A stretch of DNA of 53,594 nucleotides. Origin: BJGO01 sp964640655. GTDB taxonomy: Bacteria > Bacteroidota > Bacteroidia > Chitinophagales > UBA10324. Within the stretch, counting starts at the first letter, position 1. Each line of letters opens with the position of its first letter. Below the pieces are notes generated by a model. It was not told where the DNA came from and searched no databases. It saw only the letters and a program-made list of their open reading frames with translations. Made by a program: the position numbers and the translations under genes. Below, piece by piece: positions 17,751-26,253 of the stretch. The DNA lies in the NCBI GenBank assembly GCA_964640655.1, contig CAZXFT010000021.1:1-53594 (forward strand), in the 5' to 3' direction.

Positions 17751-18842
17751 TTATTTGGGTGCCAAACGAAATGTTATAAGAGCTATTACGAGGTAAATTA
17801 AATTGGGTATCCAAGCACCGAATAAGGGGTGCAGATCGGAATTAGTGGAGAAAACCCCAAAGAATTGCTGAAACATGATGTATGAAAAACTCAGAGCAAT
17901 ACCCAGGAACAGGTGCAACCCTGTTCCGCCACGAACCTTGCGTGTAGAAATGCTTACTCCTATAATAGTTAGAATGATGATGGAAAAAGGAAAGGCGGTA
18001 CGCTTATATTTTTCCAAATAATAGAAGGGAATCTGATTCGAGCCTTTCAATAATTCTTCGTTAATGATGGCATCTAATTCAGGAGTTGTATAAGCGGCAA
18101 TGCTTTCTATGTTTCGATCAAAGTCTTTTGGTGAGAGATTTAATTTTATAATACTATCGCGGCCATAATGCAGACTTTCGCGCATATAAGTATTGCGTCT
18201 TAAAGTATAATTTGTAATTCGCCAGTCTTCCGTTTCTCGTCTCCACTGCATTCGGTCAGCACTCAGTTTTCTGATGAGCTTTCCGTTTTTAAAAGTAGAA
18301 AGTTGAAAGTTGTATCCGCTGCTGTCAGCACCGTTATAGTTCTGTAAGAAGATGTAACTGTTTTTTGCATTCTGAAAATGAACATTACTTGCTGTAGGAG
18401 TAAAATTATTTTTCAAATTTTCCCATTCAAACAAAATTCGGTTACGGTTAGCCTTGGGCAACCAGTAGTGATTGATAACAATATTTAATCCACACACAAA
18501 CGATGCTCCAATAATAAATGGGACTAGCAAACGATGATAGGAGGTGCCGGTATTAAGCAGCGCAATAAACTCATTGTTGGCCGTCATTCGTGATGTAAAA
18601 AAAACAACGGAGAGAAACAATAACAACGGTGTAAGTAAGATAGCGTAATACGGAATGAAGTTCAAGTAATAGTTCACTACAATCGAACCCAATCCGGCCT
18701 TTCCACTGATAAAATCATCGAGCTTTTCTGTTATGTCAAATACAACGGATATTGCAACGAACGTAAGAAGCACCACCAAATAAGTACCGAAAAACTTTCG
18801 CAGAATATAACGGTCCATTTCGCCAAAGATGCTTTTCATCAT
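17751..18842 (-). CDS. lptG: LptF/LptG family (YjgP/YjgQ) permease
   Basis: This 363-residue inner-membrane protein has three N-terminal transmembrane segments, a soluble beta-jellyroll region (about 110-260), and three C-terminal segments, the YjgP/YjgQ layout. The start MDRYILRKFFGTYL after MMKSIFGE is typical. LptF/G with the LptB ATPase extract lipopolysaccharide and pass it to the LptC/LptA bridge; LptB and the partner are not in this window. Its ATG overlaps the tgt stop by 4 nt (18839-18842), so it is translationally coupled. Whether it should be called LptF or LptG cannot be decided from the sequence alone. Confidence 0.88.
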   Translation of the reverse strand: MMKSIFGEMDRYILRKFFGTYLVVLLTFVAISVVFDITEKLDDFISGKAGLGSIVVNYYLNFIPYYAILLTPLLLFLSVVFFTSRMTANNEFIALLNTGTSYHRLLVPFIIGASFVCGLNIVINHYWLPKANRNRILFEWENLKNNFTPTASNVHFQNAKNSYIFLQNYNGADSSGYNFQLSTFKNGKLIRKLSADRMQWRRETEDWRITNYTLRRNTYMRESLHYGRDSIIKLNLSPKDFDRNIESIAAYTTPELDAIINEELLKGSNQIPFYYLEKYKRTAFPFSIIILTIIGVSISTRKVRGGTGLHLFLGIALSFSYIMFQQFFGVFSTNSDLHPLFGAWIPNLIYLVIALITFRLAPK

Positions 18843-19969
18843 AATCGTCGGCTGATTTGAGGTATGATATTATTCATCCACGATTTATAATCACCTTGCA
18901 AAATGTGTTGGCGCGCTTCTTTCATCAACCACAAATAAAAACTGAGATTTTGAATACTGGCAATTTGTAATCCTAATATCTCACCGGCTATTACCAGGTG
19001 CCTTAGATATGCCTTGCTGAAATAGTTGCTCACTTCATTTTCCAATACTTCATCAACAACACTGAAATCGTACTGCCATTTCTTGTTTCGGATATTGATA
19101 ACACCCTGCGATGTAAACAACATGCCGTTACGACCATTTCTGGTGGGCATTACACAATCGAACATATCCACGCCAATTGCAATGTTCTTCAACAGGTTCA
19201 CAGGAGTTCCTACACCCATAAGGTAACGTGGCTTTTGAGCGGGTAGTAGGTCGCAACAGAGTTCTGCCATTTCATACATCTGTGCTTCTGGTTCTCCAAC
19301 AGACAAACCACCTATCGCACAGCCGGGCATACCACTTTCTGCAATTACGGTGGCACTTGTCTTACGTAAATCCTCGTAAACACTGCCTTGCACTATTGGA
19401 AATAAATATTGATCAAAACCATATAAAGGTTCAGTGTTATTAAATTGTTGAATACATCGTTGTAGCCAGCGGTGTGTCAATTCCATAGATTTCCTGGCTT
19501 CCCTGTAATCGCAAGGGTAGGGAGTACATTCATCAAATGCCATAATAATATCAGCACCAATGGCACGCTGAATGTCCATCACATTTTCAGGAGTGAATAA
19601 AAACTTACTTCCATCAATATGCGATTGAAATTTAGTGCCTTCTTCAGTAATCTTTCTGTTATCAGCCAGTGAAAAAACCTGATAACCACCGCTGTCGGTG
19701 AGTATGGGTTTATTCCAGCCATTAAACCGGTGCAAACCGCCGGCTGCCTTCAATACTTCTGTGCCGGGTCGTAAAAACAAATGATAAGTATTGCCCAGTA
19801 TTATTTGCGCATGGATCTTATGGTCTAAATCAGCGGGTTGTACAGCTTTTACAGCACCAGCTGTACCCACAGGCATAAAAATCGGAGTATCTATTTTTCC
19901 GTGTGCGGTATGTACCACACCTGCGCGGGCTTTGCTGTTTGAATCTTGTGCTTCTAATTGAAAAAACAT
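18839..19969 (-). CDS. tgt: tRNA-guanine transglycosylase (Tgt)
   Basis: This 376-residue enzyme exchanges the guanine at tRNA position 34 for the queuosine precursor base. Visible motifs are TDSGGYQVFSL (91-101, catalytic Asp92), GGLSVGEP (220-227), MGVGTP (251-256) and GVDMFDCVMPTRNGRNG (266-282) with the second catalytic Asp. The C-terminal zinc site CxCxxC of the E. coli enzyme is replaced by NEVSNYFSKAYLRHL; Bacteroidota Tgt proteins, as I recall them, also lack these cysteines, so this is probably lineage-typical. It begins at ATG 19969, with TATATTTT just upstream, and is followed by lptG with a 4-nt overlap. Confidence 0.95.
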   Translation of the reverse strand: MFFQLEAQDSNSKARAGVVHTAHGKIDTPIFMPVGTAGAVKAVQPADLDHKIHAQIILGNTYHLFLRPGTEVLKAAGGLHRFNGWNKPILTDSGGYQVFSLADNRKITEEGTKFQSHIDGSKFLFTPENVMDIQRAIGADIIMAFDECTPYPCDYREARKSMELTHRWLQRCIQQFNNTEPLYGFDQYLFPIVQGSVYEDLRKTSATVIAESGMPGCAIGGLSVGEPEAQMYEMAELCCDLLPAQKPRYLMGVGTPVNLLKNIAIGVDMFDCVMPTRNGRNGMLFTSQGVINIRNKKWQYDFSVVDEVLENEVSNYFSKAYLRHLVIAGEILGLQIASIQNLSFYLWLMKEARQHILQGDYKSWMNNIIPQISRRL

Positions 19970-20046
19970 TGTGGAAAATATACGCTGCGTAGTCGTTCGG
20001 GTAACAATACTTTTGAAGCCTTCAAAAATACAAGTTTCAGGCCCTG

Positions 20047-21147
20047 ATGGATTATCTTTTTTACTCGTTTGCTTTGGTTGCCTTTATTCAGGTACTGTAT
20101 TATACTTTCTTTTTTACACGCGTTGCCTTCTTCAAACATAAAGAGCAAGCAGCACCTCCACCGGTTACGGTATTGATTTGTGCCAAAGATGAAGTCAACA
20201 ATCTGCGTCGTAATCTCCCATTTGTATGTAAGCAAAATTATCCGGCAGGTTATGAGGTGTTGGTGGTAAATGATAATTCTACCGATGGTACCATGGAGCT
20301 TTTATTTGACTATGGTCGAGAATTTATGCACCTCGATTACAGAACTATTCCTCAGGAAGCTAAGGTGTTGAAAGGAAAAAAGTTTGCACTCACTATAGGT
20401 GTTAAAGCAGCCAAGTATAATCATATCATTCTCACCGATGCCGATTGTCGTCCTGAAAATGAATTCTGGTTGCAGAATGTAGCATCAAGATTCAGCGAAA
20501 ACAAAAAAGTGATTCTCGGTTACAGTCAGTACGAGAAAAGAAAAAGTTTCCTGAATGGGTGCATTCGTTTCGAAACATACTTCACAGCATTGCAATATTT
20601 ATCCTATGCCATGGCCCAAATACCTTATATGGGTGTTGGTAGAAATCTGGGTTATACCCGCGATTTGTTTTTAAGTCAAAACATTTTTGTGAAGAAACCA
20701 CAACTCACCTCCGGTGATGATGACCTGGTGATTAACACTATTGCAACAGGCAGCAATACCGCTGTTGCCTTACATCCTGATTCGTTCACTATTTCTTCAC
20801 CAAAGGAACAGTGGGACGAATGGCTTTATCAAAAGCGAAGACACATGACTACTGCTGTGCATTATAAAACGAAGCACATCATTTTGCTCAACTTGTTTCA
20901 GGTGTCACAAATAGTGTTCTATATCTTGTTCACGGTGTTAATAGTTTTAAACCTGTGGATGCTATGGGTACTAACTATCTTTGGAATACGTTTAATCCTG
21001 AACGCCATCATACACTTTAAAGCAATGAAGCGGCTAAAAACTCTGGATCTGTTTATCTGGCATCCGTTTTTTGATGTGTTGTATTTGCTTTATTACATCG
21101 TTATGCTGCCGGGAATATTTAACAAAAAACAAAACCCATGGAAGTAA
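20047..21147 (+). CDS. Membrane glycosyltransferase, family 2
   Basis: This 366-residue GT2 enzyme has one N-terminal transmembrane helix (FALVAFIQVLYYTFFF), a GT-A nucleotide-sugar domain with LICAKDEVNN and VVNDNSTDGT, a DAD metal site (ILTDADCRPENEFW) and a QKRRH motif matching the QxxRW class of processive synthases, then two or three C-terminal helices. It should polymerise or transfer sugars at the inner face of the cytoplasmic membrane; donor and acceptor are unknown. It is divergent from tgt across 77 nt. Its TAA overlaps the sigma-factor start by 10 nt, so the two are co-transcribed. Confidence 0.9.
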   Translation: MDYLFYSFALVAFIQVLYYTFFFTRVAFFKHKEQAAPPPVTVLICAKDEVNNLRRNLPFVCKQNYPAGYEVLVVNDNSTDGTMELLFDYGREFMHLDYRTIPQEAKVLKGKKFALTIGVKAAKYNHIILTDADCRPENEFWLQNVASRFSENKKVILGYSQYEKRKSFLNGCIRFETYFTALQYLSYAMAQIPYMGVGRNLGYTRDLFLSQNIFVKKPQLTSGDDDLVINTIATGSNTAVALHPDSFTISSPKEQWDEWLYQKRRHMTTAVHYKTKHIILLNLFQVSQIVFYILFTVLIVLNLWMLWVLTIFGIRLILNAIIHFKAMKRLKTLDLFIWHPFFDVLYLLYYIVMLPGIFNKKQNPWK

Positions 21148-21797
21148 TGGAAGAAGAAAAAACAACCGGCACACCCTCCGATTTTTCGCAAGATGGGAAT
21201 CCGAATTTTTCAATCAGGGCAAAAGAAGATTATGACCTGGTGCTGAAAGCGTTGGAGCAAAACGATCAGAATGCATATGCCAAACTGATGCAACGCTATC
21301 GCGATTCTATTTATTTCCTAGTACTTAAAATGGTGCATGACCCTGATGATGCCGATGATTTAACCATCGAAGCATTTGGGAAAGCGTTTAATAATTTAGA
21401 TAAATACAGCCCCGACTTCGCATTTAGTACCTGGTTGTACAAAATTGCTTTGAACAACTCCATTGACTTTATTCGTAAGAAAAGATTGGAAACAACTTCC
21501 ATAGACGAAGAAACTGAAAACGAAAGCGGCGATACTTACAAAAAAGATTTACAGTCACCGATTTTGGATCCTGAAGAGCGATATATCAAAGAACAACGCG
21601 CCAAGTTGATGCGTGAGACCTTAGAAAAACTGAACCCTAAGTATAAAATGCTTATCGAGTTGCGTTTCTTTGATGAACTGAGCTATGAAGAGATTGCTGA
21701 AAAAATGAATCTTCCTTTGGGTACTGTTAAAGCACAACTTTTCCGTGCTAAAGATTTGTTATACCAGATATTAAATCCTACCCGCGCACGCTACTAA
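21138..21797 (+). CDS. ECF-type RNA polymerase sigma factor
   Basis: This 219-residue sigma70-family factor has an acidic 40-residue N-terminal extension, region 2 (YRDSIYFLVLKMVHDPDDADD, then FSTWLYKIALN) and region 4 (SYEEIAEKMNLPLGTVKAQL, a helix-turn-helix). No anti-sigma gene follows; rsmG is next, 12 nt downstream. In this phylum many such factors sit in housekeeping operons without a cognate anti-sigma. Start choice between ATG 21138 and ATG 21147 is open. Confidence 0.93.
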   Translation: MEVMEEEKTTGTPSDFSQDGNPNFSIRAKEDYDLVLKALEQNDQNAYAKLMQRYRDSIYFLVLKMVHDPDDADDLTIEAFGKAFNNLDKYSPDFAFSTWLYKIALNNSIDFIRKKRLETTSIDEETENESGDTYKKDLQSPILDPEERYIKEQRAKLMRETLEKLNPKYKMLIELRFFDELSYEEIAEKMNLPLGTVKAQLFRAKDLLYQILNPTRARY

Positions 21798-21809
21798 GGC
21801 TTTAGTTAA

Positions 21810-22421
21810 GTGAATTTACTTCGTCGTTATTTCCCCGAACTCAGCGATCAGCAGCTTAGTCAATTTCAAAAAGCAGAAGAACTTTATCGTTACTGGAACG
21901 AGCGCATCAATGTGGTCTCTCGCAAAGACATCGACGCCATTGAATTGCATCACTTTCTCCACTCTTTAAGCATTGTTAAAGCATTTCCACTTAGTGGTGG
22001 TCGTGTGCTCGACTTCGGTACAGGAGGCGGCTTTCCGGGTATCCCATTGGCGATTATGTATCCACATATTTCGTTTAATCTTGTGGATTCCATACAAAAG
22101 AAAATGAAAGTGGTGAATGAGGTAATAGAAGGCTTGCAATTGAAAAATGTTATTACTTCAACCGAGCGTGTTGAGAAATTACATGGGTCATACGATTATA
22201 TCACGTGTCGTGCGGTAGCACCTTTACAAGAGTTATATCTATGGACCAAACATTTGCACAACAGAAACAGCACTCTTGAAAACAATGGTTGGATACTATT
22301 GAAAGGCGGCGATTTACATCAGGAAATTTCAGACTTCGGCAAAAAACTCTTTCAGGTTCCCATAAGTGAGTTCTTTATAGAACAATATTTTCAACAGAAA
22401 TATGTAATGCACTTCCGGTAG
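21810..22421 (+). CDS. rsmG: 16S rRNA (guanine527-N7)-methyltransferase RsmG
   Basis: This 203-residue protein (GidB family) methylates G527 of 16S rRNA using S-adenosylmethionine. It shows VLDFGTGGGFPGIPLAI (SAM motif I), FNLVDSIQKKMKVV, and YDYITCRAVAPLQELYLW, which contains the family RAVA motif. It starts at GTG 21810, 12 nt after the sigma-factor gene. Length and motifs are typical, and nothing is missing. Confidence 0.95.
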   Translation: MNLLRRYFPELSDQQLSQFQKAEELYRYWNERINVVSRKDIDAIELHHFLHSLSIVKAFPLSGGRVLDFGTGGGFPGIPLAIMYPHISFNLVDSIQKKMKVVNEVIEGLQLKNVITSTERVEKLHGSYDYITCRAVAPLQELYLWTKHLHNRNSTLENNGWILLKGGDLHQEISDFGKKLFQVPISEFFIEQYFQQKYVMHFR

Positions 22422-22445
22422 TGTGTAATTATGGATAGCCTTTTA

Positions 22446-22453
22446 TAGGTTTG
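22446..22453 (+). promoter_or_regulatory. -7 promoter box immediately before mazG
   Basis: TAGGTTTG is an exact TAnnTTTG match. It overlaps the TTG at 22451 that would otherwise extend mazG, and it ends only 9 nt before ATG 22463, so the transcript would have a leader of a few nucleotides. No clear -33 TTG lies upstream. Confidence 0.5.
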
Positions 22454-22462
22454 TTAACCCAA

Positions 22463-23257
22463 ATGAATATGAATAACAGAGAACAACAACTGGCAGCCTT
22501 TGGCCGCTTGCTCGATATTATGGATGAGTTACGCGAAAAATGTCCCTGGGATAAAAAGCAAACCATAGAATCGCTGCGCATATTGAGCATAGAAGAAATC
22601 TATGAACTGGCAGAAGCTATTACACAAAATGATATGGAAGCCATCAAAGAAGAATTAGGCGATATACTCTTACATATTGTTTTCTACGCTAAGATTGCCG
22701 ACGAGCAAAAAGCATTTGATATTGGCAGTCTGATTCATAAACTGTGCGATAAGTTAATCGTACGACATCCACATATTTATGGAGATGTAAAAGTTAACAG
22801 CGAGGAAGATGTCAAACAAAATTGGGAAGACATTAAACAGCGTACATCAAGTAAAGAGAAAAAAGGGTTGTTAAGTGGCGTTCCTACTGCATTACCGTCC
22901 CTGGTAAAAGCATTCCGTATGCAAGACAAAGCCAAACAGGTGGGTTTTGAATGGGAAACCACAGATCAGGTATGGGCTAAGGTGGAGGAAGAGTTGGGTG
23001 AGTTGCAGGAAGTAGTTAATGATGGAACCAATGAATTGCGCAAAAAAGAATTTGGAGATGTGTTGTTTGCATTGGTGAATTATGCAAGATTCATTCATGT
23101 TGACCCCGAAGCGGCTTTGGCTGATACAAACAATAAGTTTTACAATCGTTTTGTATTGATGGAAGAAAAAGCAGCATCTAAAGGATTGCTTCTTAAAAAC
23201 ATGACCTTAGCTGATATGGATGCACTCTGGAACGAAACAAAAAATGTTTTTCCCTAA
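22463..23257 (+). CDS. mazG: MazG nucleoside triphosphate pyrophosphohydrolase
   Basis: This is 264 residues from ATG 22463 (or 260 or so from ATG 22469). It hydrolyses NTPs and dNTPs to monophosphates plus pyrophosphate, cleaning the nucleotide pool. Two tandem MazG domains are visible: the N-terminal one has LREKCPWDKKQT, EEIYELAEAI and EELGDILLHIVFYA (ExxE/ExxD metal site), and the C-terminal one has EEELGELQEV and KKEFGDVLFALVNYARF. The TTG at 22451 lies in the promoter box and is rejected as the start. An S4-domain gene follows after 3 nt. Confidence 0.94.
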   Translation: MNMNNREQQLAAFGRLLDIMDELREKCPWDKKQTIESLRILSIEEIYELAEAITQNDMEAIKEELGDILLHIVFYAKIADEQKAFDIGSLIHKLCDKLIVRHPHIYGDVKVNSEEDVKQNWEDIKQRTSSKEKKGLLSGVPTALPSLVKAFRMQDKAKQVGFEWETTDQVWAKVEEELGELQEVVNDGTNELRKKEFGDVLFALVNYARFIHVDPEAALADTNNKFYNRFVLMEEKAASKGLLLKNMTLADMDALWNETKNVFP

Positions 23258-23260
23258 ACC

Positions 23261-23653
23261 ATGAACGCAGATAAAAAGAGGGTAAGAATAGATAAATACT
23301 TGTGGGCAATCCGGTTGTATAAAACACGTTCGCAAGCTTCAGATGCGCTTGACGAAGGTAAGGTTAAGATGCAAGGAGATTCTCTGAAAGCATCGCATCT
23401 TGTAAAGCCCGGTGATTTATACAATGTAAATACGAAAGAGAAAAAATGGGTGATTGAAGTTGTAGATGTGTTGGATAAAAGAATGAAAGCCTCGGAGGTA
23501 GCTCCTTATTTCAAAGACCTTACACCACCGGAAGAGTTAGAGCGTATCAAACTTAAATCAGCATTCTATTCTTTCAGTGGTAAGCGCTTCAACAAAAGCG
23601 GAAGACCAACAAAAAAAGATCGTCGTGATTTAGATGAGTGGTCAGATAGTTAA
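23261..23653 (+). CDS. S4-domain RNA-binding protein (Hsp15-like)
   Basis: This 130-residue protein has an N-terminal S4 domain (VRIDKYLWAIRLYKTRSQAS, EGKVKMQG, VKPGD) and a basic C-terminal tail (NKSGRPTKKDRRDLDEW) typical of the HslR/Hsp15 family. Hsp15 binds 50S subunits carrying nascent chains and helps recycle them; that role is inferred from the family. It is 3 nt downstream of mazG. Its TAA (23651-23653) overlaps the stop of the convergent transporter gene. Confidence 0.9.
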   Translation: MNADKKRVRIDKYLWAIRLYKTRSQASDALDEGKVKMQGDSLKASHLVKPGDLYNVNTKEKKWVIEVVDVLDKRMKASEVAPYFKDLTPPEELERIKLKSAFYSFSGKRFNKSGRPTKKDRRDLDEWSDS

Positions 23654-25098
23654 TGAACTCCAATCCATGACACATAAAGTACGAGTAGTATGATGGCAAT
23701 AATATTTAACCAGAGGCCGGTGACTATCATCTTCTTTACCGGGATTTTACCTGTACTGTAAACAATAGTGTTTGCAGCAGTTGCAACAGGCATCATATAT
23801 CCGAACGAAGCGGATAGTGTTGCAGGAATCATCAATACCAGTGGTTCCACTTTTAATGAAATACTCAGTGCCGCCAGCACAGGTAATATCAATTGCACGC
23901 TGGCAATGTTCGATGCAAACTCCGATATGATGGTAACCAATGCTGCAACAGCAAGAATGATAACAATCAATGGTGCACTTTGTAAAACTGTTAACTGTAT
24001 TGCAATGTATTGCGCCAGTCCGCTGCGTTCAAACGCCTCTGCTAATGCGAAACCACTGCCGAATAAGAGGATAATTCTTAACGGCAATTTTAATACATCA
24101 TCCCATTCGAGAATGTTTTTTCCTTTTTCGCTCGATGGAATCAGGAATAAGATTAGTGCCGTCAAAATAGCTACAGTACTGTCTTTGATAAATTTACTTT
24201 CCGGAAAAAAACTACTCCATCCTTTGATGTCAATGTCGCCAATTTGAAAACCGGCACGGGTAAACCAAAGTAATACCGCACTTCCAAAAACTAGCATCAC
24301 CCATTTCTCTTCCCGTTTAAGTCTACCCAGTTGTGAATACGATTCACGAATAAAAGTCAGGTCAAAAAGTGTATCATATTTTTTAGGGATGTACAGATAC
24401 TTCAGAAGAAAGAATGCAAGTATGGTTAATGTCAGGCTAAACGGAAAAGCAATTTTAAACCAACGAACAAAACTCACCGGCTCGGCGTCTGGATACATTT
24501 TTGAATAAAAACCAGCAAAGGCCATATTGGGTGGCGTGCCTATCAGAGTGCCCATACCACCTATGCTTGCAGTATATGCCAGTCCAAGCAGAAATGCAAC
24601 AGCAATGTTTCTGTAACCATTCTGATGATATAATTGTTCGTGATAAAGAATAGCAGACACCGCGCTGATCAGCATCATAGTAGTTGCTGTATTTGAAATC
24701 CACATGGATAAAACAAAGGTGGAAAGCATGATGCCAAGCAGCACTCGTGAAGGTCTGGAACCGGTATGCAAAATAATGAAGTAGGCAATGCGAACATGTA
24801 AATGATACTTCTCCATGGCATAAGCCATCATAAAACCACCCATAAACAGAAAGATGGTTTGGTCGAAATAGGGATGTGAAGTATCGCTCATATCCATGAC
24901 ACCACCGAGAGGAAACAGTATGAGAGGTAGAAGAGATGCTGCTCCAATGTCTATGGCTTCGGTAACCCACCACAAAGCCATCCAGGCCGCCGTTAAGGCG
25001 GTAAAGGCCAGTTCGTGTTTAGCCCCCTGATGCGACAGCCATATATAAACCAGCAGGCCACAAACCGGACCTGATGCGATTTTCAAAATGCGTTGCAC
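23650..25098 (-). CDS. SLC13/DASS-family anion transporter
   Basis: This 482-residue inner-membrane protein has about 11-12 transmembrane segments and starts at GTG 25098. Motifs typical of the divalent anion:sodium symporters are WWVTEAIDIGAASLLP, WISNTATTMMLISA, the first SNT-type substrate loop, and PVATAANTIVYSTG near the end, the second pseudo-repeat. Family substrates are succinate, malate, citrate or sulfate; dicarboxylate is the likeliest but not provable here. It is monocistronic and convergent with the S4 gene, with overlapping stops. Confidence 0.9.
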   Translation of the reverse strand: MQRILKIASGPVCGLLVYIWLSHQGAKHELAFTALTAAWMALWWVTEAIDIGAASLLPLILFPLGGVMDMSDTSHPYFDQTIFLFMGGFMMAYAMEKYHLHVRIAYFIILHTGSRPSRVLLGIMLSTFVLSMWISNTATTMMLISAVSAILYHEQLYHQNGYRNIAVAFLLGLAYTASIGGMGTLIGTPPNMAFAGFYSKMYPDAEPVSFVRWFKIAFPFSLTLTILAFFLLKYLYIPKKYDTLFDLTFIRESYSQLGRLKREEKWVMLVFGSAVLLWFTRAGFQIGDIDIKGWSSFFPESKFIKDSTVAILTALILFLIPSSEKGKNILEWDDVLKLPLRIILLFGSGFALAEAFERSGLAQYIAIQLTVLQSAPLIVIILAVAALVTIISEFASNIASVQLILPVLAALSISLKVEPLVLMIPATLSASFGYMMPVATAANTIVYSTGKIPVKKMIVTGLWLNIIAIILLVLYVSWIGVH

Positions 25099-25195
25099 GG
25101 TAACAATATTACGGTATAGCCGTGTAGCAGACTATATGTTTTTTTTCATTGTAGTAATTTCAATTTAGGTGTGCATTTATTTTACGCTAAAGTTC

Positions 25196-26251
25196 TCATC
25201 GCTGCAACAAAAACTTTTGCGAAAACAAATTCTCATCATTAGCCGATATAACTTTTAAGAAATACATACCATTACTCATTTGCGATAAATTAAAGTGGTG
25301 TAATACCATATCTGCCCTAAGGGTTTCGTTAAGCACCGTGCGGCCCAGAATATCATAAACCACAAGCTGCGCATTTTGTGCCACACCATAGTTTAAGCTA
25401 AATAAGCCGCTGCCCGGGTTGGGGTAGAGGTTAAAGAAAGTTTTCTGCTGCTTCTCCTCCTCTCGGCACTTGCCTTTGTAAACGGCTACGTCGTCGATGA
25501 AATGAACTGCTAATGCATGTTTAGCACTTGGATTAGAAATTATATAAAAATCTGAGCGAGATATTTTAAGTGATCCAATTGTTAAAAACCTTTCACCTCC
25601 AATAGCGGTATATTGAGATGTCATTCGAATCCAATTTAAGGTGTCAACTACATATGAAGAGTCGGATGAGTAGGCTTTGAACGAAGGGTAAAAATCATAG
25701 TAATACACCAATCCGTGATCTTGACTTGGAAAAGTTGCAATACTTGTATCGGAAAAAAAGCCAGTTATGTACTTATATGATAGAGTAGTTTGTCCTGTAT
25801 AATAATTATTAATCATAAAATCTGGTAAGTTGATATAAAACTCAACACAATACTCTTGATTTGACTCAAGAGTATCAATAAGCAATGTTTCTATGTAAGA
25901 AGTGGTATATATTTTATCGTCAATGAAACGCATACCTAGTTCAATAAATGCAGAACCAGTATGAGCTTGTTGATATAAATCCATGGTACCTGTATAGGGT
26001 ACATTTAATGATACTCCTGATGGAGTTTCATTTGGTAATGGTGAACAAGCACTATAGTAAACTGCAATTGGACCATTAGGAGGCCACCATTTTTTTAAAA
26101 ATAGTATGCCGTAGCTATTTCCAGAACAAGAATCTATTTCTTCAAAAGAACTATCCTGAACTAAATTTTTACCATCAATTAAGCCTTGAGCATTTGATTT
26201 AATAATAAAATTGCTCAACAATGGAATCAACCAAATTAAGATTCTAAACAT
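25196..26251 (-). CDS. Secreted T9SS protein with jelly-roll-like domain
   Basis: This is 351 residues from ATG 26251, with signal peptide MFRILIWLIPLLSNFIIKSNAQ. The region NLVQDSSFEEIDSC to HFIDDVAVYKG (about 30-265) is the beta-sandwich found at the N terminus of many secreted Bacteroidota proteins, where NLVxNxSFE opens and IDDVxVY closes; it resembles carbohydrate-binding jelly-rolls. The end, FNLYPNPGSGLFSLNY to QKFLLQR, is a T9SS type A sorting domain. The start codon is 2 nt after the stop of the 1.3-kaa protein upstream, so the two are one operon. Confidence 0.87.
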   Translation of the reverse strand: MFRILIWLIPLLSNFIIKSNAQGLIDGKNLVQDSSFEEIDSCSGNSYGILFLKKWWPPNGPIAVYYSACSPLPNETPSGVSLNVPYTGTMDLYQQAHTGSAFIELGMRFIDDKIYTTSYIETLLIDTLESNQEYCVEFYINLPDFMINNYYTGQTTLSYKYITGFFSDTSIATFPSQDHGLVYYYDFYPSFKAYSSDSSYVVDTLNWIRMTSQYTAIGGERFLTIGSLKISRSDFYIISNPSAKHALAVHFIDDVAVYKGKCREEEKQQKTFFNLYPNPGSGLFSLNYGVAQNAQLVVYDILGRTVLNETLRADMVLHHFNLSQMSNGMYFLKVISANDENLFSQKFLLQR

Positions 26252-26253
26252 AA

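Noticed and set aside
24455..24973. 172-codon frame inside the SLC13 transporter gene
   Set aside because: It overlaps a complete transporter in another frame and reads as low-complexity His/Ser/Cys without features.
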